NCBI GenBank assembly: GCA_002296525.1
Contig: DBIA01000021.1
Coordinates: 186,001-250,000, forward strand
Direction: 5' to 3'
Origin: Candidatus Neomicrothrix sp. UBA814
Lineage (GTDB): Bacteria > Actinomycetota > Acidimicrobiia > Acidimicrobiales > Poriferisodalaceae
DNA: 64,000 nt
The notes under the pieces are model-generated. The model saw only the letters and a program-made list of their open reading frames with translations, was not told the DNA's origin and ran no database searches. The position numbers and the translations under genes are program-made. Shown here piece by piece: positions 7,035 to 15,552 of the stretch; positions within the stretch are counted from its first letter, which is position 1, and each line of letters begins with the position of its first letter.

Positions 7035-8539
7035 TAGCTCCAACCAGAAGTTATCTCTTTGACTTTCCAGAACCCAGGGATCGGTTCGATTTGGTCACCG
7101 TTGGCGTAGCGAGAAAGTCGCTCTACAGCGTGTTCATCGAACATCGGGATCGCATCAAAAACTCCGTAGGGACCAACGGCTCGAAGCGCCTTATCGCCTT
7201 CGCTTCCTGATCGAGGTAGGTGCGAAGTCAGCACCAATATTTTGGCTTCCGGGTCATAAGCCTTTAGGACTGAGGCCCGTCCCAGCGTTTTCCAAATCGT
7301 GTCGATCCGCAGCAATCCGGGACGAACGGTTGTAAAGGCTCCTGATACATCAATCCACCACTCTTCGCCGGCTGCATCTTCAACCTTGAAGTTGTATTGA
7401 ACTCCAGCTCGGGGAACTTTCACGTCCTTTTGAAGCAATGTGAAGCCACATCTTTCTAGGAGATCAATGGCAATATCTTGAGCTTTTTTTCCTTCTTGGG
7501 TCGCTCGTCGCTGAAAATCTTCGGCGGCTATCTCTTCGTCTGTAACTTCTGCGAGAGCTTCAGCGATCTCAGGAAGAGGGGGTTGCTCACCGGGAGGTTG
7601 CCGATGCGCCCATACTCTGGCATGAGCGGCATTGATTCTCTCACGGGCTATGTCCACATAATCGGAATCAAGGTCGTAGCCAACGCCGCGACGGTCAGTA
7701 AGCGCTGCTGCGACCAGGGTGGTTCCGGACCCCATGAAAGGATCAAGCACTGCGTCGCCTTCGAAGGTGTATAGGTCAATTAGTCGACGCGGCAACTCTA
7801 CGGGGAACGGTGCAGGGTGCCGGACTCGTCGAGCACTTTCGGCATGAATGTCCCAGACGTCAAGTGTTGCCTCCATGAACTCATCTGTAGGAAGCGTACT
7901 TTTATGAGGAAGTCCTAGTTCAGCGCGCGCTGCCGGCGATTTTGCTCGATCAAACCGGCCTTTGCTTGCCACAATGATACGTTCGGTCGTATCTCGCAAG
8001 GCAGGGTTCGCAGCGCTTCTGAACGAGCCCCAAGCACAAGATCCGCTACTTCCTCGACTTTTCTGCCAAATAATCTCGCCACGAAGCAGCAGTCCTAGAT
8101 CCTCGAGAATTCGGATCACATCTGCTGACAAACTTCGGTAAGGCTTGCGACCAAGATTCGCAACGTTAACTGCGATTCTTCCACCGGGTTCCAGAACTCG
8201 CACACATTCGGCAAAAACCGAATCGAGCATACCCAGGTACTCAAAGTAGGTGGTGGGGACTCGATCATCAGCATCAGCTGCAATGGAGTCCTCATATTCT
8301 TTACCAACAAAGTAGGGGGGAGAAGTCACTACTAAAGCAACGCATGAGTCGGGTAGATGATGCATATCACGGGCATCTCCTTCCAAACATCCATCACCTA
8401 AGTCCGGAACCGCATTAACAGTCTCATCGCTAGTTAAAACCGGCGGGTTAAAACGAGAGTAAAATTCGGAGGCATCATGCCCTTCGCGGCGAGATACCCC
8501 AAAAGCTGAAGTAGAGGTGCGTTGTCGATTCTCGCTCAC
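7034..8539 (-). CDS. DNA methyltransferase (N4-cytosine/N6-adenine type) with nuclease-like C-terminal domain
   Basis: A 501-residue site-specific DNA methyltransferase. TSPPY at residues 72-76 is the catalytic motif IV, and the S/TSPPY form favours N4-cytosine. DPFMGSGTT at 266-274 is the SAM-binding motif I, giving the beta-class order with the target-recognition region between. Residues about 345-490 form an added domain: GKKAQDIAIDLLERCGF resembles the opening helix of Mrr/PD-(D/E)XK nucleases, and GEEWWIDVSG near 391-400 sits where the catalytic strand would be, but the usual Glu-x-Lys is not clear. The GTG start follows AGGAG by 7 nt. No separate restriction gene is adjacent. Confidence 0.9.
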   Translation of the reverse strand: MSENRQRTSTSAFGVSRREGHDASEFYSRFNPPVLTSDETVNAVPDLGDGCLEGDARDMHHLPDSCVALVVTSPPYFVGKEYEDSIAADADDRVPTTYFEYLGMLDSVFAECVRVLEPGGRIAVNVANLGRKPYRSLSADVIRILEDLGLLLRGEIIWQKSRGSSGSCAWGSFRSAANPALRDTTERIIVASKGRFDRAKSPAARAELGLPHKSTLPTDEFMEATLDVWDIHAESARRVRHPAPFPVELPRRLIDLYTFEGDAVLDPFMGSGTTLVAAALTDRRGVGYDLDSDYVDIARERINAAHARVWAHRQPPGEQPPLPEIAEALAEVTDEEIAAEDFQRRATQEGKKAQDIAIDLLERCGFTLLQKDVKVPRAGVQYNFKVEDAAGEEWWIDVSGAFTTVRPGLLRIDTIWKTLGRASVLKAYDPEAKILVLTSHLPRSGSEGDKALRAVGPYGVFDAIPMFDEHAVERLSRYANGDQIEPIPGFWKVKEITSGWS

Positions 8540-8708
8540 TTCAGAACTCCTGGATAATTGGCGACTTACTTATATTTCAAGTCGGTAAAGGTCCTGTCGG
8601 CGAGTGTACGTGGATGATGGGACACTGAGGAACAACTAGTTCGGCAAGCCAACTTAGATTCTCATAATTTGTGTCTCTAATCCCGGGAAACGGGGATACG
8701 GTGCGTAT

Positions 8709-9503
8709 GTGCGGATAGTGACCTGGAACCTGTGGTGGCGGTTCGGCGACTGGGAATCTCGCCAGGGCGCAATTCATCAGACGCTGGAACATATCAACGC
8801 TGATGTGATCTGTTTGCAGGAAGTGTGGAGTTCAGAAACCGGACAAGATCAAGTCAAAGAGTTAGCTGAACACTTAAATTTGCACTTTGCGAGAACGCCT
8901 GAACGTTGGTGGAACGGTCACTCTTTCGGAAACGCAATTTTAAGCCGTTATCCGATAACCGAAAGCGAAGCCGTTCGGTTACCTCCTGTCGATAGTCCCG
9001 GAACCCGGTGGGCCTTGCTGGCAGTACTCGATCGGCTAGGCACACGAATTCCTGTCATCTGCACCCATTTGGAATACCGCTTCGATCAGAGCATTCGACG
9101 GCAAGAGCAGGTTAAGGCAATTTACGAGTTGGTTGCTAGCAACCACGATCCGGACGGTCATCCAGTCCTTTTAGCCGGCGATTTCAACGCAACGCCAAAT
9201 TCAACTGAGATTCGGATGATTACAGGAGAAGCGCCAACCCCTATCGGAGGTCTTGCTTTGACCGATGCTTGGCCACAATGCAACGAGTCGCCAGGGTGGA
9301 CCTGGGATAAAGCAAACCCTTACCTGGAGAACGCGACATGGCCTCAACGAAGGCTTGACTATGTCTTCGTTTCCTGGCCGAGGCCAGCGCCAATGGGAAA
9401 TATTGCTGCGGCGCACCTTGCAGGTATCGAGCCAGTTGACGGAATTACAGCTTCGGATCACTGGGCAGTAGTAGTTGATCTCGTTGACGGGGCAAATCAG
9501 TAA
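8709..9503 (+). CDS. endonuclease/exonuclease/phosphatase (EEP) family hydrolase
   Basis: A 264-residue metal-dependent phosphodiesterase fold. The signature residues are in order: TWNLWW at the N-terminus, the catalytic-metal Glu in ICLQEVW, a His in ICTHLEY, the Asp/Asn pair in LAGDFNATP, and the terminal SDHWAVVVD carrying the catalytic Asp-His. No signal peptide is visible. The family covers DNA repair nucleases, sphingomyelinase-like and inositol phosphatase-like enzymes, so the substrate is uncertain. The GTG start opens directly on the first strand. It is divergent from the DNA methyltransferase across 169 bp, which must hold both promoters. Confidence 0.87.
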   Translation: MRIVTWNLWWRFGDWESRQGAIHQTLEHINADVICLQEVWSSETGQDQVKELAEHLNLHFARTPERWWNGHSFGNAILSRYPITESEAVRLPPVDSPGTRWALLAVLDRLGTRIPVICTHLEYRFDQSIRRQEQVKAIYELVASNHDPDGHPVLLAGDFNATPNSTEIRMITGEAPTPIGGLALTDAWPQCNESPGWTWDKANPYLENATWPQRRLDYVFVSWPRPAPMGNIAAAHLAGIEPVDGITASDHWAVVVDLVDGANQ

Positions 9504-9504
9504 G

Positions 9505-10143
9505 TCAAGTTCCCGGTCGCGTCCAGTTCTCTCCATCGTGGATCCGAACAACTTTTGCTGGTACCCCCGCTATGACTGCGTTGGGTGGGAAATGTCCCCG
9601 AACCACTGAATTCGCAGCGACAACGCAGTGTTTTCCGATTTGAGCTCCCGGTAGGACGACGGCGCCGGATCCAATCCAACTTCCCGAACCAATGACTACA
9701 GGGTCGTCATGAGGATTTTGGATACCAATAGGCATCTCGAGATCTTCATATCCATGATTTTGGTCAGTGATATAAACGTTCATCCCCGTATACACATCAT
9801 CTCCAATATCTATTCGATAATGCCCAACTATCGAACTTCCCCTTCCGATTAAGCACCGGTCACCGATGATCACAACGGGATCCGTCATCATCTGCTGGTC
9901 GGGCACCATTCCCGCTGAGAGCGTGACATGAGAGGCGATCATGGTGTTCTCACCGATACTGATCCATCGCTCTCCATACATGTTTCCGGTTGGCCAACTA
10001 ATTATCGAGCCGTTACCGAATTGTTTATACGGCCTAGCTCCATGGTCATTGGGGCCAATCGAAGCAGCGCTGTTGACTCTTCGGGATACGGCACGAATCA
10101 GCCGACCGACAACCGATCGACATCGAGAACGAAGTCCAAACAT
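9505..10143 (-). CDS. left-handed beta-helix (hexapeptide) acyltransferase
   Basis: A 212-residue hexapeptide-repeat transferase. Imperfect [LIV]G-x4 turns run through the protein, for example ISIGENTMI, VIIGDRCLIGRGSSIVG, IDIGDDVYTG, VVIGSGSWIGSGAVVLPG and AQIGKHCVVAANSVV, with the C-terminal GVPAKVVR cap. ITDQNHGYED holds the His expected for O- or N-acetyl transfer from acetyl-CoA. Such enzymes decorate sugars of capsule, lipid or antibiotics. The Arg-rich N-terminus may be peripheral to the membrane. It follows pafC by 20 bp and may be on the same transcript; the acceptor is unknown. Confidence 0.87.
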   Translation of the reverse strand: MFGLRSRCRSVVGRLIRAVSRRVNSAASIGPNDHGARPYKQFGNGSIISWPTGNMYGERWISIGENTMIASHVTLSAGMVPDQQMMTDPVVIIGDRCLIGRGSSIVGHYRIDIGDDVYTGMNVYITDQNHGYEDLEMPIGIQNPHDDPVVIGSGSWIGSGAVVLPGAQIGKHCVVAANSVVRGHFPPNAVIAGVPAKVVRIHDGENWTRPGT

Positions 10144-10163
10144 GGCGGGACCCTAGCGTGCTA

Positions 10164-11087
10164 TCAGAGTTGCTCGTAGCGACTCAGTAAACGTTTAGCC
10201 GCTGTGGAAGCGAGGCTTTGGAAGGGTTCGTCCGCTGTTACTTGGGCATCTGACCCGAGGCGCAGCAACAAACGTTCTAAAAAGACGGGACTCGAGACAG
10301 ATATTTCAATTACCAGTTTGTCTCCTTCTTCTGTAATCGAAGCAGGCAGAGCTTCAATCATCCACCTCAAATTATTAGGAATTTCAATCCGGACGGTAGG
10401 TGCCTCTTCTCCACCGGTGAAGACTTCATCACCCGGATCTGTTCTTTGGTGAAAGGAACCTGTTAGCTCGACCTCTTCAATACGATCGATGCGAAAGGTT
10501 CGATGCTGATCTCGAAGTTGACAATGAGCCCGCAGATACCAATCCCCGGATAAGTTAACTGTTTCGTAAGGCTCGACGGTTCTGGTTGACATCTCATCCG
10601 ACCACCGTGCGTAGTAGTCGAATCGCATACACGCTCGATCCTTTGTTGCTTGCTGGATAATCCCAAGAAACTCCGGCTCTGAAATATCCACTGCGAGCGC
10701 CGAATCGGTTCCAAGGGCAGCTTCCAATTTTGCCACTCCTGTCCTAAGAGCATCGACATCCATACCGGGCAAACTGAGCGCGGCGTTCGCAACCGCGAGA
10801 AGACCTATTGCTTCGCTGCGTTCAAGTCTTCGAGGTCGACCAATTAACGGGTTGATGTCGAAAAAGATTTCTCCGTCTTCGTCCACCACGACTCCCAGAT
10901 TGTGAAACTCTTCGTTGATGGCCACTTCGATACCTTGAAGTGGGTAGAGCTCGCTGTAGGCATCGTCAGCATCAAGACCAAAATGTTCAGCTACTTCAGG
11001 GACACTTACCGGCTGATGCTCATGTGCCCACAGCATCATTGCTAACTGCAGTCCCAACCTCTCGTCATTGGTACGTCGCTTTCTCAC
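10164..11087 (-). CDS. pafC: WYL-domain transcriptional regulator PafC-like
   Basis: A 307-residue regulator with an N-terminal winged-helix region (about 1-70) followed by a WYL domain. The WYL core is visible as SGDWYLRAHCQLRDQHRTF, with the Arg-rich FRIDRIEEVEL strand after it. In actinobacteria PafB and PafC act together to activate the SOS-independent DNA damage response. The GTG at 11087 overlaps the pafB stop as GTGA, so it is preferred to a longer frame beginning at 11183 inside pafB. The neighbours here are not the proteasome genes usually found beside pafBC. Confidence 0.86.
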   Translation of the reverse strand: MRKRRTNDERLGLQLAMMLWAHEHQPVSVPEVAEHFGLDADDAYSELYPLQGIEVAINEEFHNLGVVVDEDGEIFFDINPLIGRPRRLERSEAIGLLAVANAALSLPGMDVDALRTGVAKLEAALGTDSALAVDISEPEFLGIIQQATKDRACMRFDYYARWSDEMSTRTVEPYETVNLSGDWYLRAHCQLRDQHRTFRIDRIEEVELTGSFHQRTDPGDEVFTGGEEAPTVRIEIPNNLRWMIEALPASITEEGDKLVIEISVSSPVFLERLLLRLGSDAQVTADEPFQSLASTAAKRLLSRYEQL

Positions 11088-12046
11088 GGGGAAGTCACTA
11101 ATGCGCGTAGCCAGGAGGTCACGTCTGCCACCAACTCCGGTGGGTTCAAAACTAGAGCGTGATCTCCCATACCAAACAACCAAGATCGGAAGGCTCCGGG
11201 GCTTCGGACCTCGACTTCTACGATGACAGAACCATCGTCGCGACGATCGATAACTCCGCCCCTGTCGCGTTCAACTAAACGAGATAGTGGAGGATTCACA
11301 AGCACCTGAGCGATAAGCCCATCTTCGGGTCCGTGAAGCAAAGGATCTTCCGACATGGCTTGGCTAGGAGTGGGCACAGGTCGTTTCGCAGCAGAATTTT
11401 CTTCGCCAAAGGAAACTGAGCTTTGTAAGCGTTCCACTTTAAAGTTTTTGGGAACCTGCCCTTCGTATGCGTGGACATACCAACTTCCTTGGCGCCAGAA
11501 CACCAATACGGGTTCAACCTCACGGACTTGTCCTCCGTAAACAAAACTGATGACTCGTCTCTCGTCAATGGCGTCATGAAGAGCGATAAGTTCATCTGGC
11601 GCACTCAGTTGAGCTCTCAGCGGAGGTGGCCCTGGCAACGTTCCAGCTCCGAGTTTCGCGAGCGCATCTATTTCCCAGGCAGCGTCAAATTGCACCATCG
11701 ACGCAGCCATTTCAATAGCAAGGCTTTCGCTATCGGAAAGATCCAAATTCAAAAACACATCTGAGTCCCTGATGGCGTAACGAGTCCCTCCTGCAGCTTC
11801 GTCACTGCCTCCTATATTTTCTGTATAGATCGGGATGCCAGTGTTTCGTAGATCTTTCTTATCTCGTTCGAATGTTTTTTTTGAACTTGGTCCGTCGTCG
11901 GCGTACAGATCGGTATCGCGAACTATTTCAGCCCAGGTGACGGGCGCGGGGCTAGCTCGCAAATACATGAGTAATTTCCAAATGCGTTCGTTCTTATCCA
12001 CTTCCGATGACTTTAGATTCCCAACTGATGAGATTGTTTGACCCAT
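11084..12046 (-). CDS. pafB: WYL-domain transcriptional regulator PafB-like
   Basis: A 320-residue regulator with an N-terminal helix-turn-helix of the deoR/WYL kind (ERIWKLLMYLRASPAPVTWAEIV), a linker containing SSKKTFERDKKDL, and a WYL domain around residues 150-240 with RQGSWYVHAYE and FKVERL. It is the upstream partner of the coupled pafC, and the products probably form a heterodimer-like complex sensing nucleic acid through the WYL pocket. It is transcribed divergently from glpD, with only 20 bp between the start codons, so the promoters must overlap the genes. Confidence 0.86.
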   Translation of the reverse strand: MGQTISSVGNLKSSEVDKNERIWKLLMYLRASPAPVTWAEIVRDTDLYADDGPSSKKTFERDKKDLRNTGIPIYTENIGGSDEAAGGTRYAIRDSDVFLNLDLSDSESLAIEMAASMVQFDAAWEIDALAKLGAGTLPGPPPLRAQLSAPDELIALHDAIDERRVISFVYGGQVREVEPVLVFWRQGSWYVHAYEGQVPKNFKVERLQSSVSFGEENSAAKRPVPTPSQAMSEDPLLHGPEDGLIAQVLVNPPLSRLVERDRGGVIDRRDDGSVIVEVEVRSPGAFRSWLFGMGDHALVLNPPELVADVTSWLRALVTSP

Positions 12047-12066
12047 CTAAGCCCTAACCTTCTGGC

Positions 12067-13803
12067 GTGGACGATCGATCGAATTCTCTCATTCGACAAG
12101 AGTGCTCCGGAAGTGTTTTGGGTAGCCAACACAGACGGGAAGCAATTCGGCGTCTGTCCGAAGAGCGGGTAGATGTTCTGATTGTTGGTGCAGGCGTCAC
12201 GGGCATCGGGTGCGCACTTGACGCCGCCTCGCGAGGGATGAGCGTAGCTGTTGTAGAGCAACACGATCTTGCTTCTGGTACGTCTAGCCGTTCAAGCAAG
12301 CTGATCCACGGCGGTTTGCGTTACTTGGAACAATTTCAGTTTGGCCTTGTTAAAGAGGCGCTCACCGAACGAAACCTTCTTCTATCTCGTCTCGCTCCTC
12401 ACTTAGTGAGGAGAGTCGATTTTCTATACCCCATTCACCAGTTAAGGGAACGGTTGTACGCAGGATTCGGTATCGGCCTGTACGACCTCTTAGCATCTCG
12501 TGGCCCTAGATTGCTTCCTCGGCACCGCCATCTAGGTCAACAACAGGTCACAAAAAACGCCCCTGCATTGAAAGGTCGCAGTCACAAAGGAGCGATCGTG
12601 TACTCAGATGCCTTAGTTGATGACGCCCGGTTTGTAGTTTCCGCGGCTCGTACCGCAGCAAAGTTAGGTGCATCAATAGCGACCTCAACAAGAGTGGTTG
12701 GCCTGTCACGTTCCAAAGGCCGAGTTTCGGGCGCCACCGTGAGGTGTCTTGAGTCAGGACGCGAATTTCATGTCTCATGCGGAACGGTAGTAAATGCCAC
12801 CGGCGTATGGAGTGACGATATTGAGGCGTATGCAGGCGAATCGAATTCGAGAGTTCGCGCTTCAAAGGGGATTCATCTGGTGGTGCCTAGGCACCGAATT
12901 AACCTCGAAACAGGTCTGATACTTCGCACAGTTGACAGTGTCCTTTTCGTAATTCCGTCAGCCAATCATTGGATTGTTGGAACAACTGATTCCGACTGGC
13001 ATCTAAATCGCGCACACCCTGCAGCTACTCATCGAGATATCACTTACCTGATTACGACCCTAAACGAAGTGTTGGCCGACCCGTTGACTACCGATGACGT
13101 TGTGGGCGTATACGTTGGCCTTCGACCACTTTTGGCTGGTGACTCAGAAAAGACGAGCAAGCTCAGCCGGGAGCACGCGGTGACATGTTCAACCAGTGGT
13201 CTCGTTTCCATTGCTGGAGGCAAGTACACGACATACAGGGTTATGGCAGCTGACACTATCGATGCAGTCGGAGTTGATCAGGGCTTAGATCTTCCGAAGT
13301 CATCAACAGATCAGGTTCCGCTGATCGGCTCGGACCGCTACCTCCAATTACGCGCTCAAATTAGTGAAATCGCGGAGATGTCGGGTGTTCTCCCAGCCAC
13401 AGTCGAGCATCTGCTATCTCGGCAAGGAGACCGGATCTACGAGGTGTTGGATTTGATCAAGGAGGACGTGTCACTCGCGGAGCTAATCGATCCCCACTTA
13501 CCCTACGTGCTTGCCGAAGTGGTTCACGCTGTTCGATTCGAAGCAGCGTTGCATCTTGAGGATGTATTGACTAGAAGAACTCGTCTTTCTATTGAAAGTC
13601 CCGATAGGGGAACGAACTCAGCTCTACGGGTTGCTGAATTGATGGCACGCGAACTGAACTGGGATCGGAACAAACTCGAGAGCGAGGTCGGTCATTACTT
13701 GGATCGAGTCGCAGCAGAAAGAGCCAGCAACGAGCAATTAGATGACGTGACCGCAGATGCTCAGCGTTTGGCGGTGGGAGAAATACGGGACAATTTAAAT
13801 TAG
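12067..13803 (+). CDS. glpD: aerobic glycerol-3-phosphate dehydrogenase
   Basis: A 578-residue FAD-dependent enzyme oxidising sn-glycerol-3-phosphate to dihydroxyacetone phosphate and passing electrons to quinone at the membrane. The dinucleotide-binding motif is VLIVGAGVTGIGCALDAASRG. The GlpD signature SGTSSRSSKLIHGGLRYLE follows, then GLRPLLAG and GGKYTTYRVMA near the FAD ribityl region, and the C-terminal helical domain with HAVRFEAALHLEDVLTRRTRL. The length is normal. The GTG start gives about 38 residues before the FAD motif. It converges with the acyl-CoA synthetase gene, leaving 2 bp between stops. Confidence 0.95.
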   Translation: MDDRSNSLIRQECSGSVLGSQHRREAIRRLSEERVDVLIVGAGVTGIGCALDAASRGMSVAVVEQHDLASGTSSRSSKLIHGGLRYLEQFQFGLVKEALTERNLLLSRLAPHLVRRVDFLYPIHQLRERLYAGFGIGLYDLLASRGPRLLPRHRHLGQQQVTKNAPALKGRSHKGAIVYSDALVDDARFVVSAARTAAKLGASIATSTRVVGLSRSKGRVSGATVRCLESGREFHVSCGTVVNATGVWSDDIEAYAGESNSRVRASKGIHLVVPRHRINLETGLILRTVDSVLFVIPSANHWIVGTTDSDWHLNRAHPAATHRDITYLITTLNEVLADPLTTDDVVGVYVGLRPLLAGDSEKTSKLSREHAVTCSTSGLVSIAGGKYTTYRVMAADTIDAVGVDQGLDLPKSSTDQVPLIGSDRYLQLRAQISEIAEMSGVLPATVEHLLSRQGDRIYEVLDLIKEDVSLAELIDPHLPYVLAEVVHAVRFEAALHLEDVLTRRTRLSIESPDRGTNSALRVAELMARELNWDRNKLESEVGHYLDRVAAERASNEQLDDVTADAQRLAVGEIRDNLN

Positions 13804-13805
13804 GT

Positions 13806-15296
13806 CTACAAAGAATCGATCAAACGGTGCTTTTGAACTTTCCCTAAGGCGTTTCTTGGCAATGAGTCGACTCGATGGGTGTTCTGCGGTCGCTTGTAAT
13901 GAGCGAGTCGGTCGCCAACGAAGTTCCTGAGTTCGATGGAGTCAATATCGCGGCTCGCGACGACAAAAGCCTGCACAGCTTCGCCCCAATCATCGTCTGG
14001 GACTCCCACGACCGCACACTCTTGCACTGCGTCGTGTTCCATGATGACGTCCTCAACTTCTTTGGGGTAGACGTTGAAACCTCCGGAGATGATTAGCTCT
14101 TTTGCTCGTCCGGTTATGGCGAGGTATCCATCCGAATCAATTGCGCCAAGGTCACCTGTACGAAACCACCCGTCATCGAAGGCATCCACGTTTTCTTCTG
14201 GGCGTTCCCAGTATCCCTTAAAGACATTAGGTCCCTTTACCTGAATCTCGGGGGGATTACCTTCAATTCGGACTTCTACACCGGGTAATGGAAAACCGAC
14301 GGAGTTTGGGCGTCGTTCGCCTTCATAGGGATTGGACACCAGCATCGCTGTTTCAGTCATTCCATAACGTTCAAGTATGTGTTGGCCAGCCGCTTCATGG
14401 ATCTTTCGGTGAACTTCAGCTGAGAGAGGAGCTGAGCCCGATACGCATAGTCGTAGATCTCCGAGTTGATTAACTTTCTCGGAGTTGAGCAGCCGACTGT
14501 ACATAGTTGGAACTCCAAAAAACATTGTCGCTTCAAACTCTTTAATGGAGTCCAAAACCTCCTCGGCCTTGAACTCCGGTAGTAGAACGGCTCGGCCACC
14601 AACGGTTAGGGATCCATGTAAACCGACTCCTAGCCCGTGCATGTGAAACAGCGGTAACGCAAGTATCAAAGTGTCACTAGATGTCCAACGCCATGCAATC
14701 TCTAAACCTCTGACAGAAGACAGCAAGTTACCGTGCGTTAGAACAGCCCCTTTGGGTCGACCTGTAGTGCCGGAGGTGTATCCGATGAGAGCTGGGCTGT
14801 TCGTTTCCACTCCATCCAACGGACAGGTCGGGCCATCATCTAGCTCGACTGAAGGGCCGGCCAAGATCACGTCGGGATCTGTTGCTTGAATCCATTCTCG
14901 CCATTCCGGCTGTTCAACGATAGCGACTCTTGGTCTGGCATCTGAGACTACGTGTGCGACCTCCTCCGCTCGATATGCCCCATTTGTTGGAATAACTACG
15001 GCTCCTAGCCGCAATGCCGCTACGTGGGCTACTACAAGCTCTAGAGAACTTGATGCGCTCAGAAGCACTCGTTCACCCGGTAAGACTCCCGCGTGCGCCA
15101 GTCTACGTGCCACTGTTTCTGAGCGACTTGAAAGCGTTTCGCCACTTGCCCAACCTTGCTTGGGGTCGTGGATCACATTCTTGTCCGGGTTCCGGCGCCA
15201 CTGGTCAACCCAGACTCTCGGCAGCGTACCTCCGGCCAGCAAGTCGTCTTGGGTGAGTTCTATCGCATCAGGTAGATGGGGTTGCCAGGAGTTCAT
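13806..15296 (-). CDS. AMP-forming acyl-CoA synthetase (fatty acid/small carboxylate CoA ligase)
   Basis: A 496-residue member of the ANL adenylating family. YTSGTTGRPKGA is the phosphate-binding A3 motif, YGMTETAM is A5, WFRTGDLG is A7, and GRAKELIISGGFNVYPKEVE is the hinge and CoA-site region. The terminal GKVQKH holds the catalytic lysine. It activates a carboxylic acid as acyl-adenylate and then acyl-CoA. The compact size suggests short or medium substrates such as malonate or a branched acid, but this is not certain. The ATG at 15296 is chosen because the longer open frame runs back into the tRNA-Glu gene. Confidence 0.92.
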   Translation of the reverse strand: MNSWQPHLPDAIELTQDDLLAGGTLPRVWVDQWRRNPDKNVIHDPKQGWASGETLSSRSETVARRLAHAGVLPGERVLLSASSSLELVVAHVAALRLGAVVIPTNGAYRAEEVAHVVSDARPRVAIVEQPEWREWIQATDPDVILAGPSVELDDGPTCPLDGVETNSPALIGYTSGTTGRPKGAVLTHGNLLSSVRGLEIAWRWTSSDTLILALPLFHMHGLGVGLHGSLTVGGRAVLLPEFKAEEVLDSIKEFEATMFFGVPTMYSRLLNSEKVNQLGDLRLCVSGSAPLSAEVHRKIHEAAGQHILERYGMTETAMLVSNPYEGERRPNSVGFPLPGVEVRIEGNPPEIQVKGPNVFKGYWERPEENVDAFDDGWFRTGDLGAIDSDGYLAITGRAKELIISGGFNVYPKEVEDVIMEHDAVQECAVVGVPDDDWGEAVQAFVVASRDIDSIELRNFVGDRLAHYKRPQNTHRVDSLPRNALGKVQKHRLIDSL

Positions 15297-15398
15297 TTCG
15301 TGACTTCTTAAGGTTGAGACGATCGATCTTGTCTGCCCGGTGCAGATTAAGCAATGGTGGCTAACACTAAACGGCTCATGACTCAGCCAGGAGATAGA

Positions 15399-15474
15399 TG
15401 GCATCCCCAACGGGATTTGAACCCGTGCCGCCACCTTGAGAGGGTGGTGTCCTAGGCCGCTAGACGATGGGGAC
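15399..15474 (-). tRNA. tRNA-Glu (anticodon CTC)
   Basis: A 76-nt cloverleaf read on the minus strand. It has an acceptor stem GTCCCCA pairing with TGGGGAT (one G-T), a D arm with CTAGCGGCCTAG, an anticodon stem CCACC/GGTGG with loop CTCTCAA, and a T loop GGTTCAAATCC. The anticodon is at 15438-15440. The terminal CCA is encoded. It lies downstream of the LIV permease genes and about 100 bp upstream of the acyl-CoA synthetase on the same strand. Confidence 0.96.
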
Positions 15475-15478
15475 TGGA

Positions 15479-15499
15479 TCGGGGGTTCTAGAGCCCCGA
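15479..15499 (-). terminator. possible terminator hairpin between livM2 and tRNA-Glu
   Basis: TCGGGG and CCCCGA form a 6-bp stem around a 9-nt loop just downstream of the LIV permease cluster and 5 bp before the tRNA. There is no T-tract, so the call is weak. Confidence 0.3.
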
Positions 15500-15552
15500 G
15501 CGAACGGTCAGCTTACCGATCTCTAGTTCTTACGCCACAAGATTGGCTTACT

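Noticed and set aside
11088..11183. Upstream extension of pafC inside pafB
   Set aside because: The GTGA overlap at 11087 gives a coupled start and a normal length; the extra 32 residues repeat a shadow of pafB.
15297..15434. Upstream extension of the acyl-CoA synthetase frame by 46 codons
   Set aside because: The extension runs into the tRNA-Glu gene; the ATG at 15296 fits the family start.
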